Source of the DNA: Oscillospiraceae bacterium
GTDB taxonomy: Bacteria > Bacillota > Clostridia > Oscillospirales > Acutalibacteraceae
NCBI GenBank assembly: GCA_910574935.1
Contig: CAJTCU010000019.1
Span: 1-49,591, forward strand
Direction: 5' to 3'
DNA length: 49,591 nt
The translations under genes and the position numbers were made by a program. Below, one piece after another: positions 49,104 through 49,591 of the stretch. Position 1 is the stretch's first letter. Every line of letters starts with the position of its first letter. The notes under the pieces are model-generated. The model had not been told where the DNA came from. It ran no database searches and saw only the letters and a program-made list of their open reading frames with translations.

Positions 49104-49591
49104 TTGTATCCCACTCCCCAAACCGTTTCCACATATGGTTTTATACCCGCTGCCGCAAGTTTCGCACGAATTCTGCGAACATGTTCGGCCACCACGGAAG
49201 ACTCTCCTTCACTGTCATAGCTCCAGACAAGTTCATAGATCCGCTCTTTGCTAAAAATCTGCCCCGGATGGCCGGACAGAAGCTCCATAATATCAAACTC
49301 CTTCTTTGCAAAAGGAATTTCCTCCCCGTCATAGAACACCCGTCTTTCTGTATAGTCAATCGCCAGCTTATCGGCAAGCTTCACCTTGGGGGTGTCCCCT
49401 CTGCGGCGTTCCCGTCTGATGTGTGCGGCAACCCTAGCGCCAAGCTCATCCAATGAAAAGGGCTTTACAATATAATCATCCCCGCCCATACCAAAGCCTT
49501 TGACCTTATCGCTGTCCTCCACTCTGGCCGTCAAAAACAGAATCGGGCAACTGACAAACCCCCGTATCCGGGCACAAACCTCCAGCCCATC
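49091..49591 (-). CDS. OmpR-family response regulator (partial, N-terminus outside window)
   Basis: 166 residues are visible. The receiver end has L-F-L-T-A-R and D-D-Y-I-V-K-P-F-S-L-D-E-L. The winged-helix DNA-binding domain has F-A-K-K-E-F-D-I-M-E-L-L, then V-W-S-Y-D-S-E-G and V-E-T-V-W-G-V-G-Y-K-W. It lies upstream of and overlaps the kinase gene, as one operon. The phosphorylated aspartate lies beyond the window edge. With the kinase broken, the regulator may act without its partner or be silent. Confidence 0.92.
   Translation of the reverse strand, partial: DGLEVCARIRGFVSCPILFLTARVEDSDKVKGFGMGGDDYIVKPFSLDELGARVAAHIRRERRRGDTPKVKLADKLAIDYTERRVFYDGEEIPFAKKEFDIMELLSGHPGQIFSKERIYELVWSYDSEGESSVVAEHVRRIRAKLAAAGIKPYVETVWGVGYKWAK

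Overview
The window looks like a chromosome segment of a gut Clostridia (Bacillota), probably an Oscillospiraceae-type organism of moderate to high GC. This is an inference from the AGGAGG-type ribosome binding sites, the sigma-A promoters, the MATE, SpaA/LPXTG, Rrf2 and TnpX-like families, and the general gene style; no marker gene fixes the genus. About half of the window (1-26.4 kb) is mobile DNA. The other half (26.4-49.6 kb) is ordinary chromosome peppered with small TA-flanked repeats.

Mobile half. A sigma factor and an HTH_16 gene of conjugative-element type (1-558), a WYL-regulated cassette (663-2464) and an LPXTG surface-protein fragment (23430-24746) surround one large serine recombinase gene on the minus strand. 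That gene is now in three pieces: the N-terminus at 23362-23264, the middle at 13712-12530 and the C-terminus at 3747-2691. Two elements separate the pieces. Element 1 (3743-12534, about 8.8 kb) is a mobilizable element with relaxase, MobC, a TnpX-type recombinase and TnpW. Its cargo is a TetR regulator, an oleate hydratase (ohyA) and a small membrane protein. Its boundaries can be read to within 5 bases because removing it restores an open recombinase reading frame. Element 2 (about 13713-23263) has lost the front of its own recombinase. It keeps a MobC gene and an oriT-like structured region, and carries a six-gene minus-strand defence operon.

Defence operon (22999-15718): a small XRE controller, a fused C5-cytosine plus N6-adenine DNA methyltransferase, an HNH nuclease, a Hypoth_Ymh (TIGR02391-like) protein with an R-x4-H motif, a Cap4/DUF4297-like nuclease and an SMC/ABC-like ATPase. 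The first part resembles type IIS restriction-modification of the Alw26I/Eco31I/Esp3I kind. The last three genes resemble an ABC-ATPase/nuclease abortive module (Lamassu or ABC-3C-like). The combination on one mobile element is the best candidate here for an undescribed system.

Chromosomal half. This holds an alpha/beta hydrolase, mfd, a GNAT acetyltransferase, rsgA behind a leader with small ORFs and a terminator, a hemolysin III family protein, a Gly-Arg-His-Gln tRNA operon with an integrase remnant beside it, metY and cysK with a divergent Rrf2 regulator, a run of aldo/keto reductases (three intact, one decayed, plus a frameshifted Fe-S gene), a MATE transporter, an XRE-desulfoferrodoxin fusion, a TetR regulator, and a two-component system whose kinase is cut by an IS630-family element that itself carries an in-frame stop. 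At least four copies of one TA-flanked MITE-like repeat lie between 31.9 and 41.2 kb.
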